A DNA stretch of 34,448 nt from UBA6182 sp964479585 (GTDB lineage Bacteria; Bacillota_I; Bacilli_A; Erysipelotrichales; Erysipelotrichaceae). The notes below the pieces were generated by a model. That model saw nothing but the letters and a program-made list of their open reading frames with translations, made no database searches and was not told the DNA's origin. This document shows positions 1 through 7,960 of this stretch, piece after piece. Both the position numbers and the translations under genes were made by a program. How positions within the stretch are numbered: position 1 is the first letter of the stretch; every line of letters starts with the position of its first letter. The DNA lies in contig CAYZMP010000013.1 in the NCBI GenBank assembly GCA_964479585.1, forward strand, positions 1-34,448, in the 5' to 3' direction.

Positions 1-150
1 TGCAATTTTTAAATATGAAATGACCAAGTATGTTTCAATTAGCATGTCCTATATAACGGACACATAATAAGATAAATCCACTATTTAATAGGTTACAAAA
101 TAAATACTAAGATAATATTACTTGTTAATGATGTTTGAGTAGAGAACCTT

Positions 151-159
151 TGTTATGAT
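151..159 (+). promoter_or_regulatory. Extended -10 promoter before the 38-residue peptide gene
   Basis: TGTTATGAT is an extended -10 (TGnTATGAT), 32 bases before the small ORF at 192. No -35 hexamer sits at 16-18 bp, which extended -10 promoters can tolerate. Sequence-only call. The rest of 1-191 shows no gene. Confidence 0.4.
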
Positions 160-191
160 GAGTATACCAAAACAACAAGGAGTATCTAGGT

Positions 192-308
192 ATGATGATT
201 GTAAAGAAATTAATGAGTATTTGTTTTTTTTTGATGCTTATTGGATTATTGTTTGTGTATTTAGTGGCTAAAGAACTAATTATGAGTAAAAGAAGAGCAT
301 ATGGTTAA
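192..308 (+). CDS. Small membrane peptide, 38 aa, unknown function
   Basis: A 38-codon frame starting MMIVKKLMS and ending in TAA. An AAGGAG ribosome binding site lies at 177-182, 9 bases before the ATG, better than that of the YibE/F gene downstream. Residues 8-26 form one hydrophobic segment, bordered by Lys residues on the N side and by a KE and KRR tail on the C side, so a single-span membrane peptide is likely. An extended -10 lies just upstream. It is 61 bases from the YibE/F gene, on the same strand, and may be co-transcribed with it. No family recognised. The strong RBS and sensible topology support it being real, but the short length leaves doubt. Confidence 0.45.
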   Translation: MMIVKKLMSICFFLMLIGLLFVYLVAKELIMSKRRAYG

Positions 309-369
309 ACGTATGTTTTTTTTTAACATTTTAATTATGTAATTTGCTAAAATAATAGTGGTGATAACA

Positions 370-1539
370 ATGAATATTAAAAAAGTGATAAGTTATGTGT
401 TAATTTTGTTGGTTGGGATAACACTCAGTGTTGGTGGTTCGATGTATTTTCGATCTCAAATGGTTGATGTGCAAACATTCTCACAGTACAACAACAATGA
501 CTTTCATAAAGCACAAATTACTGAAATAATATCAGAAGCAGATAATGCAGATCCTTTTTCTATGACTACGAAAGAAGTTCGTTTTAAAGCTACAATATCT
601 TCTGGCCCTTATCAACATAAAGAGATTGTTATTAATCAAGGGTTTAACGACCAATTGCTAGTGGCAATGTACCCACTTTCTGCTGGTGATAACATCATGC
701 TTTATCGTCATGTGGTGGATGATATTGTCAACTATGAACTTGTTAGCTTTCAGCGGTCAAACCAAATTTGGTTGCTAGTTGGATTGTTTGTACTGCTCAT
801 TATTGCTTTTGGTAAGATGAAAGGTATTAACGCCCTAATCTCGTTAGGCTTTACTATTTATGCTGTGTTTTATATTTTAGTTCCTGCGATTTTAGCACAA
901 AGTAACTTACACGTTTTAACATTACTTGTTGCTTTTTTTATAACTGCACTTAGTTTTGCTTTAATTGGAGGATTGAGTAAAAAAACAGTTTCTGCAACCT
1001 TAGGTTGTGTTGGTGGTATGCTAATTGCGACAATTATTGCTGTACTCTTTATGGTAATGATGCGTATGTCAGGGGTAGTTTCTGAAGAGTTTAGTTATTT
1101 AATTCTTATTCAAGATGAAGTGCCAATTAACTTACAAGGAGTGCTTTTTATGGGAATCATTATTGGTTCTTTAGGTGCTGTAATGGATGTGGCAATGTCG
1201 ATTTCATCATCCTTAGAAGAAATCATTCAAAATGCACCATCCATCAAACCAGGTGCATTAATTAAATCAGGGTTAAACATAGGTAAGGATATTATGGGGA
1301 CTATGGCAAATACCTTAATACTTGCGTATATGGGTGGTTCTTTATCGACGGTATTGCTGCTAATAGTGTATGGACGACCTATGAACTTGCTTATTCATTC
1401 TGAATACATCGCATCAGAAGTGTTACAAGCACTAGCAGGCAGTCTTGGGATTTTGTTTACAATTCCAGTTACTGCGATTGTGAGTGCTTTACTCATGCAT
1501 AAAAAAACAACTTCTACCAATCAGCCAAGTGCTACATAA
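370..1539 (+). CDS. YibE/F family multi-pass membrane protein
   Basis: A 389-residue integral membrane protein of the YibE/F family, whose biochemical role is not firmly known. An N-terminal membrane segment (about residues 6-24) is followed by a soluble extracytoplasmic domain (about 35-130) and then about seven to eight hydrophobic segments. The family signature is clear: GAVMDVAMSISSSLEE near residues 269-284 and the IMGTMANTLILAY stretch near 308-320. Two GTG codons precede the ATG at 370. I chose the ATG because GGTGAT lies just before it and the N-terminus then reads as a Lys-flanked membrane anchor (MNIKKVISYVL). Downstream comes only a tiny frame and then the convergent DUF1003 gene. 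Confidence 0.85.
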   Translation: MNIKKVISYVLILLVGITLSVGGSMYFRSQMVDVQTFSQYNNNDFHKAQITEIISEADNADPFSMTTKEVRFKATISSGPYQHKEIVINQGFNDQLLVAMYPLSAGDNIMLYRHVVDDIVNYELVSFQRSNQIWLLVGLFVLLIIAFGKMKGINALISLGFTIYAVFYILVPAILAQSNLHVLTLLVAFFITALSFALIGGLSKKTVSATLGCVGGMLIATIIAVLFMVMMRMSGVVSEEFSYLILIQDEVPINLQGVLFMGIIIGSLGAVMDVAMSISSSLEEIIQNAPSIKPGALIKSGLNIGKDIMGTMANTLILAYMGGSLSTVLLLIVYGRPMNLLIHSEYIASEVLQALAGSLGILFTIPVTAIVSALLMHKKTTSTNQPSAT

Positions 1540-1550
1540 AAGGTCATATA

Positions 1551-1652
1551 ATGCATAAAAAATGGTCAGTAAAAGTTTATGATAGTAAACAAAAACAACT
1601 TCTAGCTTATAGAAACAAATTATCTAATGTAAAACAAGGTTGCCTTAGATAA
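1551..1652 (+). CDS. Possible 33-aa peptide, unknown
   Basis: A 33-codon frame starts 11 bases after the YibE/F stop, with AAAAGG at 1538-1543 seven bases before its ATG. The peptide is basic (MHKKWSVKVYDSKQKQ...) with no membrane segment and no family I recognise. Position and RBS permit translation, but a chance frame in an AT-rich gap is equally possible. Confidence 0.2.
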   Translation: MHKKWSVKVYDSKQKQLLAYRNKLSNVKQGCLR

Positions 1653-1683
1653 AATAAGTAAGAAATGATATAACTTTAAATGT

Positions 1684-2130
1684 TTAATGTTGTTTTAAGT
1701 GATGCAAAATTTCTTGTTGTTGTTGGTGAAGTTGAGCCATTAAAACATACATTTCTTCAATGATAACTTCTGCTTTTTGATCTATTAAGAAATCTTGTTC
1801 ACTACGAATACGATCTTTTGCTTCTTGTCGATTTTGAGACATCATAATAATGGGAGCTTGAATAGCGGCGATGCATGAAAGAATAAGATTTAATAAAATA
1901 AAAGGGTAGGGATCAAAAGGTTTCAACATTAAAACCCATCCATTGATAATTATCCAAACAACTAAGACGATCATAAAGGCAATAATAAACCCCCAACTAC
2001 CTGCTTTAGTCGCAATAAAATCAGAAGCTTTTTGTCCAAAAGTTAATTGTTCTTGTTGGATAATATTGATGTTTTTAACTTGTCTTTTTTCGATAAGTTG
2101 ATCAATATCTTGGTGTGTTGTATTTTTCAT
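1684..2130 (-). CDS. DUF1003 family membrane protein
   Basis: 148 residues. A polar N-terminus (KRQVKNINIIQQEQLTFGQK) leads into a helical hairpin of two membrane segments (about 47-66 and 75-96), with the family pattern FGQKASDFIATKAGSWGFI and PYPFILLNLILSCIAAIQAP, then MMSQNRQEAKDRIR and a charged, Gln-rich coiled tail. This matches DUF1003, a widespread family with no settled function. The gene converges on the YibE/F gene. No strong ribosome binding site precedes the ATG, only a purine run (AACAAAGA). The upstream gap (2131-2418) shows no gene I can support. Confidence 0.8.
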   Translation of the reverse strand: MKNTTHQDIDQLIEKRQVKNINIIQQEQLTFGQKASDFIATKAGSWGFIIAFMIVLVVWIIINGWVLMLKPFDPYPFILLNLILSCIAAIQAPIIMMSQNRQEAKDRIRSEQDFLIDQKAEVIIEEMYVLMAQLHQQQQEILHHLKQH

Positions 2131-2418
2131 TCTTTGTTATTTCCAATGAAATGTTACTTGGAAGAAATTCCTTTCTAGTTTTAATTATCAACAATTACCT
2201 ACATCGTTGGATGGACAAAAGTACAATGCAGTATATTACTTTGGCTAATGTTATCGTATCATTTTGCATGGTTAAAAGCAGTAAAATAAGTACTAAATTC
2301 TAAGACATTAATAGGAAATTTTTTATTGGTTAAAACACAAAAAGATGAGCATCGTATAAAGCCCTAAAAATAGCCAGGTTGCTTTATCTGGATTGTTATT
2401 GAATAGTTGTTTTTTTAT

Positions 2419-2958
2419 TTATCTTTCTTTAAAAAATCGAAGTCGATTTCGAATTTGCTTGACGAAAATCAAATGGACGCTACTAATGATAAGTGCTTCG
2501 ACAAATACAATGAAGACATAGAGAGCATAAGAGTTTTTCGTTATGGATAACATGATTTGATGAAGTGGTATCATAAAAACCATTTGAGTTAAAATTAAGC
2601 CAACAAAAAGGGTTACCATTACGAAGATGATATAAATTAGCATGTTAATCAACGATAAAGGTTGATTTGATTGCGTTATTTTAATAAGAATAAACCCTAA
2701 AATAACATACAACAACATAAATATGCTTTGTGTTGAAACTAAGATCACAGTTAACAACAAGCAAACAACAGAAAGTAGAATTCGGTCTTTTACATTAATA
2801 AACACAAATGATAGTGCTAGCACACATGGAATTAAAATCATGGCTAGTATACTAGTTGTACCACGAAAAATACTTGCTATAGAAATGATTAGTGCAAGTA
2901 TCATTGCAGAAAAAACAACGGAAAACAAAGGCGAGCGTTTGCTATAGTGTGTTGACAT
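2419..2958 (-). CDS. Predicted integral membrane protein, third gene of the B12-sensor operon
   Basis: 179 residues. A short basic N-terminus (MSTHYSKRSP) is followed by five to six hydrophobic segments covering nearly the whole protein and a basic tail (KQIRNRLRFFKER). The segment layout is reminiscent of S-component or DUF2232-type membrane proteins, but I do not recognise a diagnostic motif and assign no family. Its start lies 17 bases inside the end of the GGDEF gene with no good RBS of its own, so it is probably translated by coupling. Being the last gene of an operon with a cobalamin photosensor and a GGDEF protein, it could be a membrane partner or target. That is inference from position only. 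Confidence 0.6.
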   Translation of the reverse strand: MSTHYSKRSPLFSVVFSAMILALIISIASIFRGTTSILAMILIPCVLALSFVFINVKDRILLSVVCLLLTVILVSTQSIFMLLYVILGFILIKITQSNQPLSLINMLIYIIFVMVTLFVGLILTQMVFMIPLHQIMLSITKNSYALYVFIVFVEALIISSVHLIFVKQIRNRLRFFKER

Positions 2959-4003
2959 GATGTTCTGCTAGTTTTTCTAGGTAAGCTACTTTATCAAATA
3001 ACTTAAATGAAAATTTTCCAGCTTTTTTTGCTTGATACATGGCAAAATCTGCATAGTCAATCAAGTCATAAATGTCAGTTGTATCATGATTGTATATAGC
3101 CATTCCAACACTACAACGTATCGATAATGAAAAATGTTCTATTTCTATAGGAGAACTTGTGATTTTTTTGATAGCTAACCAAATATTTCTAATGCTTTTA
3201 AATGAAATATCATTGTAAGGATGAATGTATAAACCAAATTCGTCACCAGCAATTCTTAAACATATTTTATGTTCGAAAGCTAAAGATTTTAATCGATTGG
3301 CAAAAGCAATTAAATATTGATCACCGACAAAATGACCGTGAGAATCATTGATATGCTTAAAATCATCTAAATCAATAAATGCAAAAACCCCATACTCATT
3401 GGGTTGCTTATTAATTAACATTCTTATCTCATCTCGATATTGATAACGACTTACAAGCCCCGTTAACTCATCTTTAACTAAACGATTGTTTAAATCTTGA
3501 TTCATTTTTTCTAGTTTTATGTTTGCTTTTTTTAGCTGTCGTTGTGTATTGACAAACTGATTGTTTAACTTTTGAATTTGCTCAAACTGCAACCGTATAA
3601 CATGTTGATCGTCGCTTGTTAACATATGTTGTGAAAGTTGAATAATTTGCATGAATTGTTTTATGATCATTTTAAAGTTAGGTTCAATGTTTTCAGTTTT
3701 ACCAAATAAAGCCAATTTATCCACACCAAAAAAAAGGAGTGTTGTTGATGAGGAAACAGTACACATATGTATATTATGATTTGGATGTCTAAGGGTCATT
3801 TGCTCACTTGAAAACAACACTTGATGATTCTCAATAGCTTGGTTTTTAAGTTGGATAATACTAGAACGATTTTCATCAACAAACAAATCCAAAAGATTCT
3901 CTTGATACGGTGATATTAAATATACAGGAGAATAGAAAAACACATTTGAGATTTTCAAGTTGTGATCAGTTTGTATTAAAAAGTGGATAATTTCATGTGT
4001 CAT
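2942..4003 (-). CDS. GGDEF-domain protein, probable diguanylate cyclase
   Basis: 353 residues. Residues 1-120 form an alpha/beta domain that looks PAS-like but is not confidently assigned. About 130-175 is a charged coiled coil (QIQKLNNQFVNTQRQLKKAN), typical of the linker that dimerises GGDEF domains. The GGDEF domain runs from about 174 to 338: LTGLVSRYQYRDEI at its start, FIDLDDFKHINDSHGH at 209-224 (metal and substrate residues) and the active-site loop AGDEF at 252-256, where the first Gly of GGDEF is Ala. AGDEF occurs in some active cyclases. No RxxD inhibitory site lies at the usual place before the loop. It overlaps the 3' end of the B12-sensor gene by 11 bases and has GGAG 7 bases before its ATG, so the two are co-expressed. 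Likely role: c-di-GMP synthesis under control of the upstream sensor. Confidence 0.85.
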   Translation of the reverse strand: MTHEIIHFLIQTDHNLKISNVFFYSPVYLISPYQENLLDLFVDENRSSIIQLKNQAIENHQVLFSSEQMTLRHPNHNIHMCTVSSSTTLLFFGVDKLALFGKTENIEPNFKMIIKQFMQIIQLSQHMLTSDDQHVIRLQFEQIQKLNNQFVNTQRQLKKANIKLEKMNQDLNNRLVKDELTGLVSRYQYRDEIRMLINKQPNEYGVFAFIDLDDFKHINDSHGHFVGDQYLIAFANRLKSLAFEHKICLRIAGDEFGLYIHPYNDISFKSIRNIWLAIKKITSSPIEIEHFSLSIRCSVGMAIYNHDTTDIYDLIDYADFAMYQAKKAGKFSFKLFDKVAYLEKLAEHHVNTL

Positions 4004-5090
4004 TGTTCACTCCATCAAGATCAAATACTTTGTTAGCCCATTCTAACAAGGCTTTTCCATTATCCGCATAAAAATCGACGTTCCATTTCTTCCAAAGTTG
4101 TTCACTTGATGTAAAAGCTCGACCACCAACTGCAATCTTTACATTATTAAATTGTTTTTGAATAGCATAAACAATGTCTTCACATGTTTTTAAATAAGGT
4201 ACCATTGTTACTGATAAGGCAATAAAATCTGGTTTGTGTTCTTCAATAGAGTTTAAAATGGAATCTTTAGGTAATGCTGCACCTAAATAAACCGTATCCC
4301 ATCCATGATACTCGAAAATATCAGAAAGCATACGCACACCGATTTCATGTAGTTCACTACCAACAGCGCAAGAAATCATAGTTTTTTCCTTTCTAGGCTG
4401 ATTAAATATTTCATCATAAAAGGATGACATGATTGTTTGAGTAACGGATGTTGCGTAATGTTCACGATCGACGGTAATGATGTTTTTGTGCCACAACTCT
4501 CCGACTTCGTGCAAGGTTTTACTTAATATGTCTTCATAAATATCGACTAATGGCACATGTGCAACACGAGCATTTGCAATAATGCTATGAGCTTCTTTTG
4601 TGTTGCTTTTTAATAGTGCATTTAAATATTGCACTCGTATATCTGCATATTTTCCTTCTCTAAAAGGGTATGTAAGTTCTACATTAGTAACGGACTTCTC
4701 AATAGCATCAATGCCTTCTTTAAGGCATGTGATTGCATTGTTGATTTCTCTTTCAGAAAGATATTCTGTTAAATCACTTTGAATAATTTCTGCCATAATT
4801 TCATAATGGTCTTTCATTTGTTGGCTAATGCGATCTCTATCGATGTCCTTCATTAAATGACAAAGTAGTTCATATATCCAAACAGAATAATTTCTAAAAA
4901 TCTTTTTATCATTATAATATGTCGCTGTAAGTAAATGACTTAAATTGTACAATACATCATCATACATTAGTTTTTTTCTGCGATCATCCATTTCTGCTTC
5001 AAGTTTTGGGTCGCGTTTAAATTGCTCAATAAAAATCTTTTGAGCAACTTCTAGTAAACGGGGATCATTATAGTTCATTAATAATGTCAT
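3993..5090 (-). CDS. Cobalamin-binding protein with CarH-type photoreceptor motif
   Basis: 365 residues from the ATG at 5090, chosen over an in-frame ATG 48 bases upstream because GGAGAGG lies 5 bases before it. Residues 1 to about 135 are mostly helical, with no MerR helix-turn-helix. About 150-235 is a B12-binding helix bundle and about 236-345 a Rossmann-type B12 domain. W200-H201, V207 and E210-H211 reproduce the Wx9EH arrangement that caps adenosylcobalamin in CarH. H201 sits where CarH has its light-state axial His, and ELHEIG (H248) gives the usual lower Co ligand. GGRAF near 322 is a typical Rossmann-domain end motif. In CarH, light breaks the Co-C bond and switches oligomeric state. 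Here the output would pass to the overlapping GGDEF gene rather than to DNA. A methyltransferase corrinoid protein is the alternative, but those lack Wx9EH. Confidence 0.85.
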   Translation of the reverse strand: MTLLMNYNDPRLLEVAQKIFIEQFKRDPKLEAEMDDRRKKLMYDDVLYNLSHLLTATYYNDKKIFRNYSVWIYELLCHLMKDIDRDRISQQMKDHYEIMAEIIQSDLTEYLSEREINNAITCLKEGIDAIEKSVTNVELTYPFREGKYADIRVQYLNALLKSNTKEAHSIIANARVAHVPLVDIYEDILSKTLHEVGELWHKNIITVDREHYATSVTQTIMSSFYDEIFNQPRKEKTMISCAVGSELHEIGVRMLSDIFEYHGWDTVYLGAALPKDSILNSIEEHKPDFIALSVTMVPYLKTCEDIVYAIQKQFNNVKIAVGGRAFTSSEQLWKKWNVDFYADNGKALLEWANKVFDLDGVNNDT

Positions 5091-5431
5091 CGTGGCCTCT
5101 CCATTTCTTACTATCATGTATAAAGCTGCTGGTAACACTTACTATTTAAAGTTAGAAATCACGTCATGTTTCTTCTTATATTATAGTCTAAATATCATAG
5201 CTTAACAATGAATACAGTTTGCTAATACCAATGTTTAGTGATGAATTTATACATATTTAATAAAGTTTCAAAATGAACTAGTTAAGTATGATAGAATGTT
5301 TAGTGAAGCAAATCACTTAGAATTAACGTCATATCAATTTTGATTATGATAAGTATGCTACTAATGTGGGCAACAGAGCACATAGTAGATGATTTGGTAA
5401 ATAAGTAATAACTAAACTTGAAAGGAAGTCT
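5091..5431. other. Divergent regulatory gap with an exact 12-bp direct repeat
   Basis: 341 bases between the B12-sensor operon (minus) and the HExxH protease gene (plus). It holds the minus-strand promoter at 5180-5208 and two exact copies of AATGTTTAGTGA, at 5230-5241 and 5295-5306, 65 bases apart start to start. No coding frame with an RBS is seen, and no convincing plus-strand promoter was found. Confidence 0.5.
5180..5208 (-). promoter_or_regulatory. Promoter of the B12 sensor / GGDEF operon
   Basis: Read on the minus strand: TTGTTA (5203-5208), a 17-bp spacer, then TATAAT (5180-5185). This is a good sigma-70/SigA-type promoter and gives a leader of roughly 80 bases before the ATG at 5090. 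Confidence 0.6.
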
Positions 5432-6274
5432 ATGAGTCAAGTTAACATTAAGGTAGTCAACCATGTAGAGAAGTTTTTAACGTTTTATCAATTAGCGAAA
5501 GACTGCGATGAACATCGTGTCTGGGAGCTATGGAAAGAACATTATAATTTTGCGGCAGTGCCTCCGGGTGAACAAGGTGAAAAAATGGCACAAGAATTAC
5601 TGAAGAATGCTTGGCATATGTATCCGAGTATTATTGATAACCTGATCAAATGGAAGCCAGATGTAGAAAAGGCAAAACATTATTTAAAGAAAGTGACCGA
5701 TTTATTAAATTACAATCAAGATATAGATATTGTCTTGGTATACTTTGTTGGTGCTTTTGATCATAACCCATTTGTTGCACCCATTAACGATGGAAAAATT
5801 GCGTTGTGTATGCCTGTTGAAGATAGCAAAGAAGACATTATGCTTACTCATGAACTAACTCATATCGTTCATTCTAAAACTGCAGAACTAGCTGTAGAAT
5901 GGGAACGCTCACTAGCAACGGTTATTATTCAAGAAGGTCTAGCCATGCATGTTAGTAAACGATTAGTACCTAATTATCCAATAGAAGATTACGTTGAACA
6001 TAAAAAAGGATGGTTGGTAGATTGTAAAAAACAAGCTAAAGAAATAATTCAAGGTTTACTTCCTGTTTTAGAAGAAACATCTTATGAAAAAGTGTTTCAG
6101 TTTACGATGGGTCATGGAACAACAGGATGTGAACGAGAAGCATATTATGTTGGGTGGGTTTTAGTAGAACATATGTTAAAACATGAGTACAGATTTGAGA
6201 AAATAGCTGCTATAAAACAAAAAGATATGCCAGATACTATTCGACAACATCTTCATCATCTAATGAGCAATTAA
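5432..6274 (+). CDS. Predicted zinc metalloprotease, DUF2268-like
   Basis: 280 residues, no signal peptide and no membrane segment, so probably cytoplasmic. It carries an HExxH zinc site, H140-E-L-T-H144, followed by E168 in the QEGLAMHVSK stretch, which supplies the likely third zinc ligand as in gluzincin-type DUF2268 (YjaZ-like) predicted proteases. The N-terminal part (1-130) is the helical lead-in usual for that family. RBS AAAGGAAG sits just before the ATG. It is divergent from the B12-sensor operon and ends in a shared hairpin terminator. Substrate unknown. Its location raises the possibility that it responds to the same signal, but nothing in the sequence proves this. Confidence 0.75.
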   Translation: MSQVNIKVVNHVEKFLTFYQLAKDCDEHRVWELWKEHYNFAAVPPGEQGEKMAQELLKNAWHMYPSIIDNLIKWKPDVEKAKHYLKKVTDLLNYNQDIDIVLVYFVGAFDHNPFVAPINDGKIALCMPVEDSKEDIMLTHELTHIVHSKTAELAVEWERSLATVIIQEGLAMHVSKRLVPNYPIEDYVEHKKGWLVDCKKQAKEIIQGLLPVLEETSYEKVFQFTMGHGTTGCEREAYYVGWVLVEHMLKHEYRFEKIAAIKQKDMPDTIRQHLHHLMSN

Positions 6275-6294
6275 AAAGGGCGACATGCCCTTTT
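6274..6294. terminator. Bidirectional hairpin terminator
   Basis: AAAAGGGC, loop GACAT, GCCCTTTT: a perfect 8-bp stem. The flanking A and T runs serve both strands, ending the protease gene (plus) and the ABC exporter operon (minus), whose stop codon overlaps the stem. Confidence 0.8.
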
Positions 6295-7960
6295 ATGCTA
6301 TTTGAATTTCTGTACTACCTTGATTACTTAGACTCATTCGATCGAGTACTTGCTGGTGATTGTCTGTTAAAATTAGTGTCGCATCATCTACGATGTAAAT
6401 TTTATCGTAATGTTTCAAGTGATCTTTAAAAACAATATGGCTAACATTAATAATCGTTTTATCCAAAGAAAGCATGTCTTTTTCAATTGAACTAGCGATG
6501 GATAAATCCAAACTAGCAAAGATCTCATCACATAAGATAACATCACTATTTAAGACTAATGCACGAGCTAACATAAGTCTTGCACGTTGACCTCCAGAAA
6601 TATTTGATCCGTTGTTAACCAATTGCATATCAAGCTCAAAGTCGGATAGTCCAACACGATGCAATGCATTTATAACTTTTTGATTGTCCATCGGTTGATA
6701 CAACGTTATGTTTTCAAGAATACTGCCATTAAAGATGAATCCAATTTGATCAACGGTAGAAAAAAGCGAGTAATAATCTATAGGAATGATGTCATAAATA
6801 TTATGGTTGTTGACGCAAACTACTCCTTTTTTTGGTTGAATCGATTGTCGAATGGTTTTTAAGATCGTCGACTTACCAGCACCTGAAGGTCCTACAATTA
6901 GTATTTTTTGTCCTTTATCAATTGTTAAATTAACATTTGTCAAAATATCAAAATCATCTTCAATATATCCTAAGTTGGTTTGATTAAATGCCAATTGATT
7001 AAATGTAGATAGTGACACATGGCGATCAATGACTGGTCGTTGAAGGTTGTTGTCAAAATTGTCTAAGATCTTTACAATACCTTTCATTTCTGTAATAACA
7101 GGTGAGAAACGTTGAAGTGGCCACATGACATTACCAAAGCTAGATGCCACCACAATAATACTACCTAAACTTACATCGTTTGCTTTAGCAAACAGTATTC
7201 CAAAGACAACGATTGAAAATAACACAAGTGTCTGAACAAACTGGTTAATGGCTTCCACTTGTGTCGTTTTAACATCAACTTTGTAGTTGTCTTTTTGCAC
7301 GTTGGTTGCCATTTGTACAAAACGTTTAAATCGAGAAACTTGAAGTTGATGTTGTTTAATGATTTCAAAACCATTAAGTGTCTCTTGAATATAATCCGTA
7401 TACTCTGATAATGATTTTGATTTTTTTGCTTCTGTTTTTTGTACTGGTTTACTTGTAAAGTTAGTAAGAATGACAAATACAATAAGCAATCCAAATGCAA
7501 CCAATACCAACGGTAAACTAATGGTCGCAATAAGAATAACAGCCATAGTAAATGAAAGAACCATGTCGATCATTTCTAATGTATTAATCAAAAATTTACG
7601 TTCATAATTATCAAAATCATTGGTTAAGTTGGAGCGATATGTGTTTGTTTTTTCTTTTTGAAGTTGAGTAATATCTTGCTTTAGTAGACCGTGAATGTAT
7701 GTTGTTTTCATTAACAACAAGCTTTTTTCAATATAAGCACTACGGAGGTAAGTAGAAATAAGTGATATAAACAATCGTACAAAAATGATAATTGCCATCC
7801 ACTGGGCAACACGTAACATATCATCTAATTGACGATTTAACCCATAATCTGTAATAAAGCGCAGTAAGTAAATGCTAATCCCACTTAAAGCTGCACCTAT
7901 AGCTGATTGAAGTACATTAATAGCTAGCCAGCCTTTGTGACCAAATGTTAACTTTTTCAT
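6293..7960 (-). CDS. ABC exporter half-transporter (membrane + ATPase), second subunit
   Basis: 555 residues. An N-terminal six-segment membrane domain (about 1-300) is followed by an ATPase domain with Walker A GPSGAGKS at 357-364, signature NISGGQ at 453-458, Walker B ILCDE with catalytic E479, and switch H508. The signature begins with N instead of the common L, as in its partner. Its ATG overlaps the stop of the upstream ABC gene by 4 bases (ATGA), and AGGAGG lies 7 bases before it inside that gene. Tight coupling and similar domain layout point to a heterodimeric exporter. Substrate cannot be read from sequence. Drug, lipid or peptide export are all possible, and a CydCD-like thiol exporter is a remote option. 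Confidence 0.85.
   Translation of the reverse strand: MKKLTFGHKGWLAINVLQSAIGAALSGISIYLLRFITDYGLNRQLDDMLRVAQWMAIIIFVRLFISLISTYLRSAYIEKSLLLMKTTYIHGLLKQDITQLQKEKTNTYRSNLTNDFDNYERKFLINTLEMIDMVLSFTMAVILIATISLPLVLVAFGLLIVFVILTNFTSKPVQKTEAKKSKSLSEYTDYIQETLNGFEIIKQHQLQVSRFKRFVQMATNVQKDNYKVDVKTTQVEAINQFVQTLVLFSIVVFGILFAKANDVSLGSIIVVASSFGNVMWPLQRFSPVITEMKGIVKILDNFDNNLQRPVIDRHVSLSTFNQLAFNQTNLGYIEDDFDILTNVNLTIDKGQKILIVGPSGAGKSTILKTIRQSIQPKKGVVCVNNHNIYDIIPIDYYSLFSTVDQIGFIFNGSILENITLYQPMDNQKVINALHRVGLSDFELDMQLVNNGSNISGGQRARLMLARALVLNSDVILCDEIFASLDLSIASSIEKDMLSLDKTIINVSHIVFKDHLKHYDKIYIVDDATLILTDNHQQVLDRMSLSNQGSTEIQIA

Noticed and set aside
2115..2303. 62-codon plus-strand frame
   Set aside because: It starts inside the DUF1003 gene on the other strand, has no RBS and no family resemblance.
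2378..2395. Hairpin CCAG/CTGG after the membrane protein gene (minus)
   Set aside because: Only four paired bases around a long loop; too weak to call a terminator.
5202..5208. Rex half-site TTAACAA upstream of the B12 sensor
   Set aside because: No matching TTGTTAA arm at the proper distance; these bases are the -35 of the minus-strand promoter.
7171..7530. 119-codon minus-strand frame inside the ABC exporter gene
   Set aside because: It lies wholly within a well-supported ABC gene in another frame, and its composition is that of a frame-shifted membrane protein.
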